Assembly (NCBI RefSeq): GCF_000190415.1
Contig: NZ_AEWF01000004.1
Span: forward strand, 1 to 64,000
DNA length: 64,000 nt
DNA from: Candidatus Odyssella thessalonicensis L13
Lineage (GTDB): Bacteria > Pseudomonadota > Alphaproteobacteria > Paracaedibacterales > Paracaedibacteraceae
Direction of reading: 5' to 3'
Positions 54,630-63,702 of the stretch are shown here, in pieces. The notes beneath the pieces are model-generated. The model had not been told where the DNA came from and searched no databases. It saw only the letters and a program-made list of their open reading frames with translations. Both the position numbers and the translations under genes were made by a program. How positions within the stretch are numbered: position 1 is the stretch's first letter; each line of letters opens with the position of its first letter.

Positions 54630-55125
54630 CCGCCGTCTACTGCTCGCAGCCTTGGTCTTCGCTACTTTATGGGCAGGAGCTCGCCTATATAATACCACTG
54701 AACAGCAACTGCACTTGCTGCAGAGCCAATATCCATTGCATCAGCAATGGCAACTCGCCCAGCAGTGCCAAGATGTCGCTTGGCAGAAGGTGAAGGAGGG
54801 GGCTGCCTGGGCGCCCGGGCGATTAAAAACTATTTTCAATTATATGGTAAGCCAATTCGGAGTAAGTGTTGATCAGATAAAGGTCGAAGAAGCCACCTTC
54901 AAGGGTGAGCTAAAAGTTTATAAAATTTACAGCGTTGTTAGAGCCGCCACAGATGCCGAAATCTTAGAGTTTTTACATTATCTTGAACGGGAACTCTTTC
55001 CCTTGGTGGCAATCGAAAAATTTTCACTGCACAGGAGTAGGACTTTGGATGAATCTATGCTACAAGAAGGGCAAGGTATTCATCTAGTAGAAGGGCGTAT
55101 TAATATTGCGTGGATTTCAAAATAA
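54595..55125 (+). CDS. GspM/PilO-like platform protein
   Basis: 176 residues. One membrane helix near the N-terminus (LLLAALVFATLWAGARLY), a coiled linker rich in Gln, and a C-terminal ferredoxin-like part with T-D-A-E-I-L-E-F-L-H-Y-L-E-R-E (the family's helix that pairs with PilN/GspL). Position after a GspL/PilN-like gene supports the call. GAAGAAGG precedes the ATG. Confidence 0.65.
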   Translation: MLNYGYILRHADRRLLLAALVFATLWAGARLYNTTEQQLHLLQSQYPLHQQWQLAQQCQDVAWQKVKEGAAWAPGRLKTIFNYMVSQFGVSVDQIKVEEATFKGELKVYKIYSVVRAATDAEILEFLHYLERELFPLVAIEKFSLHRSRTLDESMLQEGQGIHLVEGRINIAWISK

Positions 55126-55468
55126 ATTTTTCCTTTTATTTAGTATAATTTTAAGTTTTAGTTGGGCTCAAATAGAGCCATCTATGGTCAGTGAAGCAGA
55201 ATTAAAAGTTTTAGGGACGCTTCCTCATAAGAAAGATAGCCTGCAAAGCCCCGTTAAAAAAGGTGAATGGCGTCTGGATGGAATTATGTTTACTAGTCAT
55301 AGCGAGTGGACAGTGTGGCTGAATGGGGAACCGTTTACACCCACTCAGGCGCCTACAGGTATCCGTATTGTTCAAGTATGCAATGAATCTGTTCACTTAT
55401 GCCCAGAAGCAGAGGAAGGGCCCATTAAAGTTCTGCGCCTTAATGATTGTGTGAGGTTCCATGCCTGA
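55106..55468 (+). CDS. Small exported GspC/PilP/MshK-like protein
   Basis: 120 residues from a TTG start with AAGGG upstream. Signal peptide (FFLLFSIILSFSWA), then a small beta domain with W-R-L-D-G-I-M, S-E-W-T-V-W-L-N-G-E-P-F; this L-x-G-I...W-x-x-N-G pattern resembles the HR/homology region of GspC, PilP and MshK, which connects the platform to the secretin. Overlaps both neighbours. Secretin (GspD) and pseudopilins are not in this window. Confidence 0.55.
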   Translation: MRGFQNKFFLLFSIILSFSWAQIEPSMVSEAELKVLGTLPHKKDSLQSPVKKGEWRLDGIMFTSHSEWTVWLNGEPFTPTQAPTGIRIVQVCNESVHLCPEAEEGPIKVLRLNDCVRFHA

Positions 55469-56294
55469 ATTACCCGAAGTTGAAACTGTTTGCCGCGGCT
55501 TGATGAAGATGCTGCAAGGTTATCGGATCGAGCAAATTGAGCTGCATCGATTAGATCTGCGTTATCCTTTCCCACCATTAATGGCAGAATGCTTAAAGGG
55601 AGCAACAGTGATTGAGATTGAACGCCGAGCCAAATATATTTTAATGCATACAGATGTGGGATATACATGGCTAATTCATTTAGGGATGTCCGGCCGCTTA
55701 TATGAACTTACGGATACCACAGCCATTGGTAAGCATGATCATGTGGTTATTCATCTGAAGGGGAAACGTCGCGTTATCTATCAGGATCCCCGGCGATTTG
55801 GATTTATGGATTTGCTGCCGCGCGCTTCAATACTACAGTGTAACCACCTTAAGAATTTATTGGAACCCCTGGATCAAACTTTAACGGCACAGGCCTTGCA
55901 CCAACTGTTGGTAAAGACCAATCGCCCCATAAAGACTGTCTTATTGGATCAACGCTTGGTTGTTGGATTGGGCAATATCTATGTTTGTGAAGCCTTATGG
56001 CGATCACAGATTCATCCCTTAGAGCCGGCAGCAAATTTAACTTTAGATCAGGCTGATCTGTTATTGAAATCAGCGCAAGAGGTTCTCCGTCAAGCCATTG
56101 CTGCGGGCGGTTCTACTTTAAAAGATTATCGCCAAGTAAATGGCGAACTAGGTTACTTTCAACACACTTTCTCTGTTTATAATCAAGAGAAGGGGGCTTG
56201 CCAAAGACCGCTTTGCGACGGCACAATAGAACGGATTAGCCAAAGTGGCCGATCCACATTTTTTTGTCCAAGCTGTCAAAGGAGGCAATCGTGA
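55461..56294 (+). CDS. mutM: Formamidopyrimidine-DNA glycosylase
   Basis: 277 residues. Catalytic Pro2-Glu3 at the mature N-terminus (M-P-E-L-P-E-V-E-T), helix-two-turn-helix region with G-L-G-N-I-Y-V-C-E, and a C-terminal zinc finger (C-x4-C and C-x-x-C). Excises 8-oxoguanine and cuts the abasic site. Overlaps the preceding secretion gene by 8 bases, so DNA repair is tied to that operon's transcription. Confidence 0.97.
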   Translation: MPELPEVETVCRGLMKMLQGYRIEQIELHRLDLRYPFPPLMAECLKGATVIEIERRAKYILMHTDVGYTWLIHLGMSGRLYELTDTTAIGKHDHVVIHLKGKRRVIYQDPRRFGFMDLLPRASILQCNHLKNLLEPLDQTLTAQALHQLLVKTNRPIKTVLLDQRLVVGLGNIYVCEALWRSQIHPLEPAANLTLDQADLLLKSAQEVLRQAIAAGGSTLKDYRQVNGELGYFQHTFSVYNQEKGACQRPLCDGTIERISQSGRSTFFCPSCQRRQS

Positions 56295-57094
56295 GCGCAG
56301 CAATAGAAACTGAATCTGCGAAAAATGAGGAAATGATAAGCGTTGACTTTAATGACCGGGTTATGATTATTACGCTGACTCGTCCTGATGCTTTGAATGC
56401 GCTGTGTAAAAAACTTATTACTCAGCTTAACGCGGCTCTTGATCAAGCTGAGAATGATACCCGCATTGGCGCTATTGTTGTGACCGGGTCTGGTAAAGCC
56501 TTTGCCGCAGGCGCTGATATTGCCGAGATGAAAAATTTAACCTTTGCTGAGATCGCTGAGAAGGATTTTATCCAGCCCTGGGAAAGGTTGGCACGTTGCC
56601 ACAAGCCAGTGATCGCGGCCGTAAATGGCTTTGCCTTAGGTGGCGGATGCGAGCTGGCGATGATGTGTGACATTATTTATGCCAGCGAAACCGCAAAGTT
56701 TGGGCAACCAGAAATTACCATTGGCACCATGCCCGGAGCTGGGGGCACGCAGCGGCTCACTGCTTTGGTCGGCAAAGCGAAAGCCATGGAATTATGCTTA
56801 ACTGGGCGAATGATCACAGCACTTGAAGCTGAAGCCATGGGATTGGTAACGCGCGTGTTTAAAGCGGAAGACCTGTTAAAAGAGGCCCTAGCCACCGCCC
56901 ATAAGATCGCTCAGTTTTCTGCCCCTGTGGTGAGGATGATTAAAGAAGCAATTAATGATGTGGCGGAAGTTCCTCTGATAAGCGGGATTAAAACAGAGCG
57001 GCGCATGTTCCATTCAACTTTTGCTTTAGAAGATCGCAAAGAAGGAATGTCAGCTTTCCTTGAAAAGCGTGCCGCTGTTTTTAAAAATCGTTGA
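56291..57094 (+). CDS. Enoyl-CoA hydratase
   Basis: 267 residues from GTG 56291, chosen because AAGGAGG sits five bases upstream and the GTGA overlaps the mutM stop. Crotonase fold: oxyanion loop A-A-G-A-D-I and G-G-G, with the two catalytic glutamates in G-G-G-C-E-L and G-Q-P-E-I-T. Hydrates enoyl-CoA in fatty acid beta-oxidation or related CoA pathways. End of the seven-gene overlapping run. Confidence 0.93.
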   Translation: MSAAIETESAKNEEMISVDFNDRVMIITLTRPDALNALCKKLITQLNAALDQAENDTRIGAIVVTGSGKAFAAGADIAEMKNLTFAEIAEKDFIQPWERLARCHKPVIAAVNGFALGGGCELAMMCDIIYASETAKFGQPEITIGTMPGAGGTQRLTALVGKAKAMELCLTGRMITALEAEAMGLVTRVFKAEDLLKEALATAHKIAQFSAPVVRMIKEAINDVAEVPLISGIKTERRMFHSTFALEDRKEGMSAFLEKRAAVFKNR

Positions 57095-57166
57095 GATTAG
57101 TCAACCGGCATTAGATGACGAAGATTAAGATAAGGGTATACTTTTGCTCTTTTTTTATAGGGGCAC

Positions 57167-57194
57167 TGCAGGAAAAGAATTAACTTCTCCTGCA
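57167..57194. terminator. Inverted repeat between convergent genes
   Basis: TGCAGGAAAAG (57167-57177) pairs with CTTCTCCTGCA (57184-57194) with one mismatch, loop AATTAA. Lies between the enoyl-CoA hydratase and a minus-strand Sel1 gene. U-runs are weak. Bidirectional end likely. Confidence 0.5.
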
Positions 57195-57218
57195 CAAAAA
57201 GCGATGTAGAATGTATAT

Positions 57219-59105
57219 TTACTCAAAAAACCAAGGATAAGCTTGTTTAAAGCGTGCATTTCTATAATTTTGTGTTCCTTGTAAGATTAGAATCAATTGC
57301 TGGGGCAGGCGTCTTACAAATGAAAAGTGGCTAAGAAGGGTTGTTTGCAAATCATCCATGAAAGTTATGATTCCATCATAAGTTTTTCTTAATGCTGCTG
57401 GTTTGCTGTTAACTTGTTCGAAATAAGACTTAAGCATATCTTCTACGTATTTATGCAGGTGTGGGGCTGTTTCTTTCAAAGAGGTAAGTATTAACTTGAC
57501 GTCTTCAAGGGTATTATTGGTGCGAAATAACTCTAAAGCTTCTTCGTTAAAAAGGATAACCTCATCTAACTGTTCAGATAGAAGATAAGGTTTGCCCATA
57601 ACAGCTTCAAAGCATTTAATGCAGCTCCAGAAATAATATTTGCCATTTAAAGAACCAACCACCAGATAGCTATCCCAGTGGGGCGCCCGAGGTTCCAAGG
57701 CAGTTATGCAAAAACCTGGCATTTTAAGATGTTCGATAAAGTTAAGGTGTCTTTCAACGGAAGTTACTAATTGGGGGCTAAACTCCTGTAAAAAATAACC
57801 TTTACCTAATTCATTACAGGTGCCATCTCCATCGGAGAAAGGCGGAGGTTTACGATAAAATTCTCTCATCTTGTGCAGATTATGCTTCAAGTGATCTATA
57901 AGTTGTTGGGGGCCGCTAGGGAAAACAGGTACAGGTAAAGTTATAGCAGCAGGCTTAAACATCTTTTTCAACCCGCGTTGGGCCGGCACATAATCTAGGT
58001 CAGCAGCCTTCACTAATAATTGAATGGCTAAGTAAGGATCTCTGGCTACCCCCCTGCCATCCATATAAAATTTAGCTAAATTATACTGGGCAGCAGCTGA
58101 GCCTTGGTGAGCAGCAGCTCTAAATAATTTAAGTGCTTTTAGAGGATCTTGAGGAAGGTCGCTGCCCTGCCAGTATAGTTTTCCCAGAACGTATAAGTCA
58201 TTAGGTTTAAAGCTTCCAGGACGCGCCGTGCGTATTAGTATCTCATCAATAAACCAGTCGGGGATGTTCATATTCTTGCTTTCCCATATGGTCATCAGGG
58301 CAAACAATTCTCTACTACTGTAAGCGCTACTGGCAGGATTATGGAAAAATAAACTCTCGATCTCAATTTGACGCAGGGCCGTCGACGGAATTTGTCCCTT
58401 CTCAATGGCATCAAGAACTCGAGAGATTAAGACAATACTACCTTGGTTGAGCTCTTGAATGGTTCTTGACCAAACATCTTCAAATGCAGCAGCTTTATTT
58501 TCTGCCGGTGGTACTGTTAAGGAAAGATCATGGGTGCTGGCTTGAGAGGAAAGGGACTCATTATCACTCTCATCCGGTGATCGGGCAGAATTAAACAATG
58601 GTTGTGACGTTGACTCCTCGCCATCCGATTCACAAGGACTAGCATCGCCTGGAAAATAGGGGCGAGGGAGGCCGTTGTCTTCCTCGGGATTAGGAGATGT
58701 CTGATCACCCGATTGACCATGAGTCTGGATCTGAACAAAGGAAGGGCGTGGTAAGCCGCTTTGCTGTTCTTGGCTATCGTCTTCAGGACTATCCTCTTCA
58801 AATCGCAAGCGCTTTATCGGGGGTGTACTTATGCTGTGAGGGCGACTAGCCTGGGTAAGAAGAGACGCTAGCGGCTGTTCGCTTTCTTTTTCTTGGCCGC
58901 TTTCTGATTGATCTAAGTCGTGGAATAATCTTTTTGCTCTCTTTCCCAAGAGACCCCCTTGAAAGCTGTTGTCCCTTGCGGCTGATAAGCTTAATTCCCT
59001 GCCAAGCAGTCCATTTTCAGCAGGAGCTTCAGCTGCTGTCCCAAGCTTAAGAGCAAGGCTGATACCATACATCGTAAATTTTAAAAATTTTAATAAACAC
59101 TTCAT
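57219..59105 (-). CDS. Exported Sel1-repeat protein with Ser/Glu-rich linker
   Basis: 628 residues. Signal peptide (F-L-K-F, then TMYGISLALKLGTAAEA). Residues ~60-210 are low-complexity, acidic and Ser/Gln-rich, with a repeated G-L-P-R-P-x-F. Then two Sel1 units (about 305-375; Y-V-L-G-K-L-Y-W-Q-G and Y-N-L-A-K-F-Y-M-D-G-R-G-V). The last ~230 residues align by eye with the neighbouring paralogue (P-G-F-C-I, N-N-T-L, end Y-R-N-A-R-F-K-Q-A-Y-P-W-F-F-E). Sel1 repeats bind proteins and are common in host-directed factors; role here inferred. Confidence 0.8.
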   Translation of the reverse strand: MKCLLKFLKFTMYGISLALKLGTAAEAPAENGLLGRELSLSAARDNSFQGGLLGKRAKRLFHDLDQSESGQEKESEQPLASLLTQASRPHSISTPPIKRLRFEEDSPEDDSQEQQSGLPRPSFVQIQTHGQSGDQTSPNPEEDNGLPRPYFPGDASPCESDGEESTSQPLFNSARSPDESDNESLSSQASTHDLSLTVPPAENKAAAFEDVWSRTIQELNQGSIVLISRVLDAIEKGQIPSTALRQIEIESLFFHNPASSAYSSRELFALMTIWESKNMNIPDWFIDEILIRTARPGSFKPNDLYVLGKLYWQGSDLPQDPLKALKLFRAAAHQGSAAAQYNLAKFYMDGRGVARDPYLAIQLLVKAADLDYVPAQRGLKKMFKPAAITLPVPVFPSGPQQLIDHLKHNLHKMREFYRKPPPFSDGDGTCNELGKGYFLQEFSPQLVTSVERHLNFIEHLKMPGFCITALEPRAPHWDSYLVVGSLNGKYYFWSCIKCFEAVMGKPYLLSEQLDEVILFNEEALELFRTNNTLEDVKLILTSLKETAPHLHKYVEDMLKSYFEQVNSKPAALRKTYDGIITFMDDLQTTLLSHFSFVRRLPQQLILILQGTQNYRNARFKQAYPWFFE

Positions 59106-59242
59106 AGGTCTTCTTTCTTATTAAAAGTGAGCGGGGATTATTTTTGTCGAGACGATCAAAAAATGCGGCTGGCGAATAAAGCTATGTCCACAAATTTGGA
59201 CAGGTAAAGAGGCAAATACTTTTTCCTTCTCTATCTTAATAG

Positions 59243-61036
59243 CTATTTCTTATCTTCCTCAAAAAACCAGGGATGAGCCTGAACAAATAATGCATTTCTA
59301 TAAGCTTCTGTTCCTTTGAGAATAGTAAATATTCCCTCAACTGCTCTGTTGGCAATCCCTTTATGGTTGAATAATCGCTTTTGCAAACCTTGAAGCCGAG
59401 ACAGGACCTCTACGAGTGCCGCTGCTAATTGTTTCCGGGATTGATTTCTCGTTAAAGCCAGACTTTTGGCCGGCAGCAAGGCTTTCAAGTATTCATACAG
59501 AGGTATGTTTGTTTTCTTTAGAGTATCCAGAACAGTGGGAAGCTGTTGTGGGGTGTACCTATATTGAGATAAAAGCTCTAGCAGGGTATTATTATAGGCA
59601 AGCAGATTATTAACCTTGTGAACTAGCTGCTGTGGCCATGCTAGGAAGTCGCGCAGATCATCTATCCCAAACCAAGACATAAATCTTTTTCCAGATGCTC
59701 CCAGTTCATGATGAAGCGTTAAAGTTTTAAAGGAGGATTCAAGTATCGAAACACAGAAGCCTGGAACCTCTATGTATTCAATTAATCTGTAAAGGTTGCT
59801 GACAAGGTTGCTAACTTCTTGGCTAACCTGGTAGCGATAAAAGTTAGTGCTGGGCTCCTCATTAAATTCTTGAGCGGCTGTATTAGGGGATAAATTCTCG
59901 GGGAATGCATAGTCGTTTCTTAGCGTGTCTAGCGCGTTTTTAAGACTATCCAGGTCATTTTTCTTGGGTAAGATGGTAGCTGTTAATGGGGACGGGGTGC
60001 CAGAGATTCGGCATAAGCTTTTAATGAGAGCTCGAGCTTCTTTATGTCCTTGAATTGCTGCCATTGCCAACCATTCAAGGGCTTTAATCTCATCCTTAGG
60101 GAGCTCTATTCCCATAAACAGGAGATAAGACAGATCAACTTGAGCGTTTGCATAACCTTGATTGGCTGCTCCTAATATATATTGGCTACCCTTGGCTACA
60201 TCCTTTGCTACCTTCGTACCGGTAATATAAATATGGCCCAGAATATGCTCTGCTGGGGCATAGAAAGCTGCTGCTGCTAATTCCAGATAACTAAGGCTTT
60301 GCAGGATCTCTTTGGGATTGCTTTCTCGACGCAGTAACAAACTGGCTAGGGCTGTTAAAGAAGCTGGATCCCCTTGAACTGCAGCTTTGCGAAAGTATCT
60401 AATCGCTAATTCGTCATCCTTTTCAACAATTCGACCAGTGTCATACAGGTTCCCCAAGCAATACAATGCTTCAGGGTAATTCAGCTCAGCGGCTCTGGAG
60501 ATCCACTTTAGGGCTTTTACTTCATCTTGGATCACTCCATGGCCCTGGGCGTACAGGAGTCCTAGTTTATATTGAGCTTCTGGACAATTTTGTTTTGCTG
60601 CACGTCTAAACCACGTATGGGCAAAACGTTGTTTGCCGATATTGCTATGGGTGAGACACAAAGAGCCTAACGCAAGCTGTGACGAGAGACACCCTTGTTC
60701 AGCCGCCCGCCGATACAGCTCAGTGGCAATATTTAAATTTTTCGGTACTCCGAGCGCCGTTTGATGCATAAATGCTAAAGTATATAAAGCACTAATATCA
60801 TTCTGCTGCGCTTCTTGGACAATTTTATCTAGAAATGCTTGTTGGACAGGAGGCTGGGCAATCAATTGAGTCGGCTGAGAGGGAGGCAGCCAAGATTCCA
60901 AATTCTTCTTGCTTATCTCATTTAAAGGAGAGCTATAATCCAGCCTACATTCTGTTGAGGCATCGTGAGCAATAACAGCCTTATCAAAGGTTGAAAAGAT
61001 TAATGTCGCCACTAAATTTGAAATTAAAATACGCAT
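59243..61036 (-). CDS. Exported multi-Sel1-repeat protein, paralogue of the next gene
   Basis: 597 residues. Signal peptide (ILISNLVATLIFSTFDKAVIA). About seven Sel1 repeats (35-36 residues each, about 85-345; units such as A-Q-Y-K-L-G-L-L-Y-A-Q-G-H-G-V). C-terminal ~230 residues share P-G-F-C-V, Y-N-N-T-L-L, and the end Y-R-N-A-L-F-V-Q-A-H-P-W-F-F-E with the 57219-59105 protein. Same strand and 137 bases apart, so they may be one operon. Function unknown; a host-directed adaptor is an inference. Confidence 0.82.
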   Translation of the reverse strand: MRILISNLVATLIFSTFDKAVIAHDASTECRLDYSSPLNEISKKNLESWLPPSQPTQLIAQPPVQQAFLDKIVQEAQQNDISALYTLAFMHQTALGVPKNLNIATELYRRAAEQGCLSSQLALGSLCLTHSNIGKQRFAHTWFRRAAKQNCPEAQYKLGLLYAQGHGVIQDEVKALKWISRAAELNYPEALYCLGNLYDTGRIVEKDDELAIRYFRKAAVQGDPASLTALASLLLRRESNPKEILQSLSYLELAAAAFYAPAEHILGHIYITGTKVAKDVAKGSQYILGAANQGYANAQVDLSYLLFMGIELPKDEIKALEWLAMAAIQGHKEARALIKSLCRISGTPSPLTATILPKKNDLDSLKNALDTLRNDYAFPENLSPNTAAQEFNEEPSTNFYRYQVSQEVSNLVSNLYRLIEYIEVPGFCVSILESSFKTLTLHHELGASGKRFMSWFGIDDLRDFLAWPQQLVHKVNNLLAYNNTLLELLSQYRYTPQQLPTVLDTLKKTNIPLYEYLKALLPAKSLALTRNQSRKQLAAALVEVLSRLQGLQKRLFNHKGIANRAVEGIFTILKGTEAYRNALFVQAHPWFFEEDKK

Positions 61037-61361
61037 AATTTTAACGTTCTTTATACTAAATGATTGATTCTATTATTAAAAATTTTATATAAATTAAGCC
61101 ATTTTTACTGATAGATATGACCATACAATCAGATGGGTAATTTATCAATACTTATCATAAAAGGGTCGCCAGATTCTCTTGCAATCACTCTATACCCTTA
61201 AAAATTAGCATTAAAGAGGACTTTAAAAGGCAGATACGCTTAAAATTCTTCCTCAAAGTTTCTCAAATTTTGCTCTGATTTCTATAAATTTTCAGGTACT
61301 ATAAAATGAATGAAGGTGATTAAAATTAATGGCTGCCGATATGGGGGGTATGCTCAGTTAA
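61037..61361. other. Intergenic region before the carboxypeptidase gene
   Basis: 325 AT-rich bases between divergent genes. A 10-codon frame (61329-61361, M-A-A-D-M-G-G-M-L-S) ends one base before the dacA-like ATG and may act as a leader for coupling. TATAAA near 61302 has no good -35. Nothing else seen. Confidence 0.3.
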
Positions 61362-62702
61362 ATGTGGCAATGGATTTTTCTTTTGGTTTTAGGGACGGTA
61401 CTCCTGATATCTGAGGCAGACGCTCGTCTGCGCAAACGCATTGAGCCGAAACCTTATAGCCCAAAGTATTCTTCAATTGTCATGGATGCTGATACAGGGC
61501 AAATTCTGCACACTGAAGATGCTACTGGTATCCGTCATCCCGCCTCATTAACCAAGATGATGACATTATATATGGCCTTTGAAGCCTTAAAATCAGGCAA
61601 AGTCACCTTAAAAACTCGCATGCCTGTCTCCTCAAGAGCAGCCCGCCAAGCGCCCTCTAAATTAGGGTTAAACCCTGGCGAGACGATTTCATTACAGACT
61701 GCAATCTTAGGATTGGTTACTAAATCTGCCAATGATGCAGCAGTGGTAGTAGCTGAGTTTCTTGGCGGCAGTGAAGAAGCCTTTGCTCGCAAGATGACGC
61801 AAAAAGCGCGCGCCTTAGGCATGACTTCAACAGTTTTTAGGAATGCTTCCGGTTTGCCCAATCCGGCTCAGGTGACCACTGCTAAAGACATGGCCATTCT
61901 TTCTCGGGCTCTTTACCGCGATTATCCCAACCAGTATAAGTATTTTAGTTTGCGCAGTTTTAATCATAAGGGGATTGAGCACCGCAACCATAACCATCTT
62001 TTGGGTAAGGTTGCCGGGGTGGATGGTATTAAGACAGGATTTATTGGGGCATCTGGTTTCAATCTTGCTGCTTCTGCTGTCCGTTTAGATCGTTACAAAC
62101 GCCCGCGCCGCTTAATAACCGTAGTCATGGGAGGTGCCAACCGCCATTGGCGCGATCGGCGGGTAACGGAGCTCCTAGAAGCGTATTTTGCTAGAGAAGG
62201 GGCGCGTCACGAGGTGCCGCAAACCCTGGATGATGCTGAATTAAATGAACTCATTTACGAGCAAGAAGCCGCAGAGGAAATTGCTGAAGAAACGCCGGTA
62301 ACCTTTCCTAAAGATATAGATAGCCTTTTGCATGATGTTTCCATGGAAGAAGAGGATAGCCAGGCTAAATCCCCAGAGATGCCAGTAAAGAAGTCTGCCC
62401 AAGGAAGTTCTACAGCCGATATCCGCTCGCTGCCCGCCAATTGGGTTGTTCCTAACCCTGGAAAAGAGGCTTCGAAAGAGGACACTGTTCGGACCATTCA
62501 ACTCTCAACCGTGGCTTCCGAGAAAAAAGCGCGCCTTCTGGCGACCCAAGCCGCTAAAAAGTTGGGCTTTGGCCGGGCCAGTGTTCAAAAAATCCAACGA
62601 GGAAAGCGCACCCTTTATTCGCCGCAAGTGAATGGGGTGCCGGCGACAAAAGCTAAAAATGCTTGCCAAATGCTTATCGGCAAATGTGTTATTTTAGCTT
62701 AA
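61362..62702 (+). CDS. D-alanyl-D-alanine carboxypeptidase with SPOR-like tail
   Basis: 446 residues. Signal peptide (FLLVLGTVLLISEADA). Active-site motifs of low-mass PBPs: S-L-T-K (S-x-x-K), S-A-N, and K-T-G-F. Trims the terminal D-Ala of peptidoglycan. A Glu-rich linker (about 280-380) leads to a C-terminal ~70 residues with L-L-A-T-Q-A-A-K-K-L-G and R-T-L-Y-S-P-Q-V-N-G..A-K-N-A-C-Q-M-L, like a SPOR domain that binds denuded glycan at the division site. Ends 8 bases from the convergent hslO gene. Confidence 0.92.
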   Translation: MWQWIFLLVLGTVLLISEADARLRKRIEPKPYSPKYSSIVMDADTGQILHTEDATGIRHPASLTKMMTLYMAFEALKSGKVTLKTRMPVSSRAARQAPSKLGLNPGETISLQTAILGLVTKSANDAAVVVAEFLGGSEEAFARKMTQKARALGMTSTVFRNASGLPNPAQVTTAKDMAILSRALYRDYPNQYKYFSLRSFNHKGIEHRNHNHLLGKVAGVDGIKTGFIGASGFNLAASAVRLDRYKRPRRLITVVMGGANRHWRDRRVTELLEAYFAREGARHEVPQTLDDAELNELIYEQEAAEEIAEETPVTFPKDIDSLLHDVSMEEEDSQAKSPEMPVKKSAQGSSTADIRSLPANWVVPNPGKEASKEDTVRTIQLSTVASEKKARLLATQAAKKLGFGRASVQKIQRGKRTLYSPQVNGVPATKAKNACQMLIGKCVILA

Positions 62703-62710
62703 AATAGCTT

Positions 62711-63595
62711 CTATAGCTCTTCTTCTGTAAAACTATATCCGACCCCACAAAACTCGCAGGTTACCGTAATCTTGTCCTCAAAGACCATTTCATGGCGATC
62801 TGCGTCCGAAAAAGTGGTTAGCATGTCTTTGATCTTTTCCTGGGAGCAGCGACATTGCGCCTTAACCGGCTGCGATTCATGGACGCGGACGCCCCCTTCC
62901 CAGAAGAGACGATATAGGAGGTCTTCGTTAGAGAGGTTTTTATCCAGTAGTTCTTTGCGGCTGACACTTCCAGTCAAGCTCAAGGCGTGGATCCATTGAT
63001 CGTCAAGCTCCTCTTTTTCTTCGATCACCAGATTCTGGGGCAGAGGTAGACGCTGAATCATTAAGGCCGCCCCTGCCAATCCCTCAGAGGCTTTACATCC
63101 GGCTAGAACCACACCTGTTTCTAGCTGCTCCGATTGACGGAAAAAATGATGAGTGGATTCAGCCAGAGTGGTGCCAGTCAATTCGACCACCCCTTGATAA
63201 CGATCTTCCCCTACAGCGGGATCAATGGTAAAGACCATGGTGCCTTGTCCAAAAACTTGCTGAATATTTTTAGCCTCGGCCTCGCTTAAATTACTGAGGG
63301 CTTGCTCATCAAAGCGGGCACAAGCACGCACATCCTGTTGATTGTTGATATCGACCACCATTAACCGCAACGGTCCGCTGCCGGAAATCTGCACAGTAAA
63401 AAGACCATCAAATTTGAAACAGTTCGCCAAAGCAATCGATAAAGCGACCGCTTGCGCGAGATACTCGTTAACACGCGCTGGATAATTATGCTGCTTGATA
63501 ATTTTCCATAACTCCTCATCAAGGCGAACCAGCCGTCCGCGGATGGCAGAGCTATCAAGCTGAAAAGGTAAAACGAGATCGAATTTCTGCTGCAT
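62711..63595 (-). CDS. hslO: Hsp33 redox-regulated chaperone
   Basis: 294 residues. The C-terminal zinc switch has C-R-C and, 28 residues later, C-E-F-C, the four cysteines whose oxidation activates the chaperone. The N-terminal domain has A-x-A-L-A and G-P-L-R-L-M-V-V-D blocks of the family. Protects proteins during oxidative stress. Single gene, convergent with the carboxypeptidase. Confidence 0.95.
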   Translation of the reverse strand: MQQKFDLVLPFQLDSSAIRGRLVRLDEELWKIIKQHNYPARVNEYLAQAVALSIALANCFKFDGLFTVQISGSGPLRLMVVDINNQQDVRACARFDEQALSNLSEAEAKNIQQVFGQGTMVFTIDPAVGEDRYQGVVELTGTTLAESTHHFFRQSEQLETGVVLAGCKASEGLAGAALMIQRLPLPQNLVIEEKEELDDQWIHALSLTGSVSRKELLDKNLSNEDLLYRLFWEGGVRVHESQPVKAQCRCSQEKIKDMLTTFSDADRHEMVFEDKITVTCEFCGVGYSFTEEEL

Positions 63596-63702
63596 AAATT
63601 TAATGTCCTAAGCTTTTTATTTGGGTTTAAACTTAACACAGGGTTAGGCAACTGCCAAGGCATAGCTGTCGCATTTGTCCCAAGACTGAAGGCGGCGGGT
63701 CG

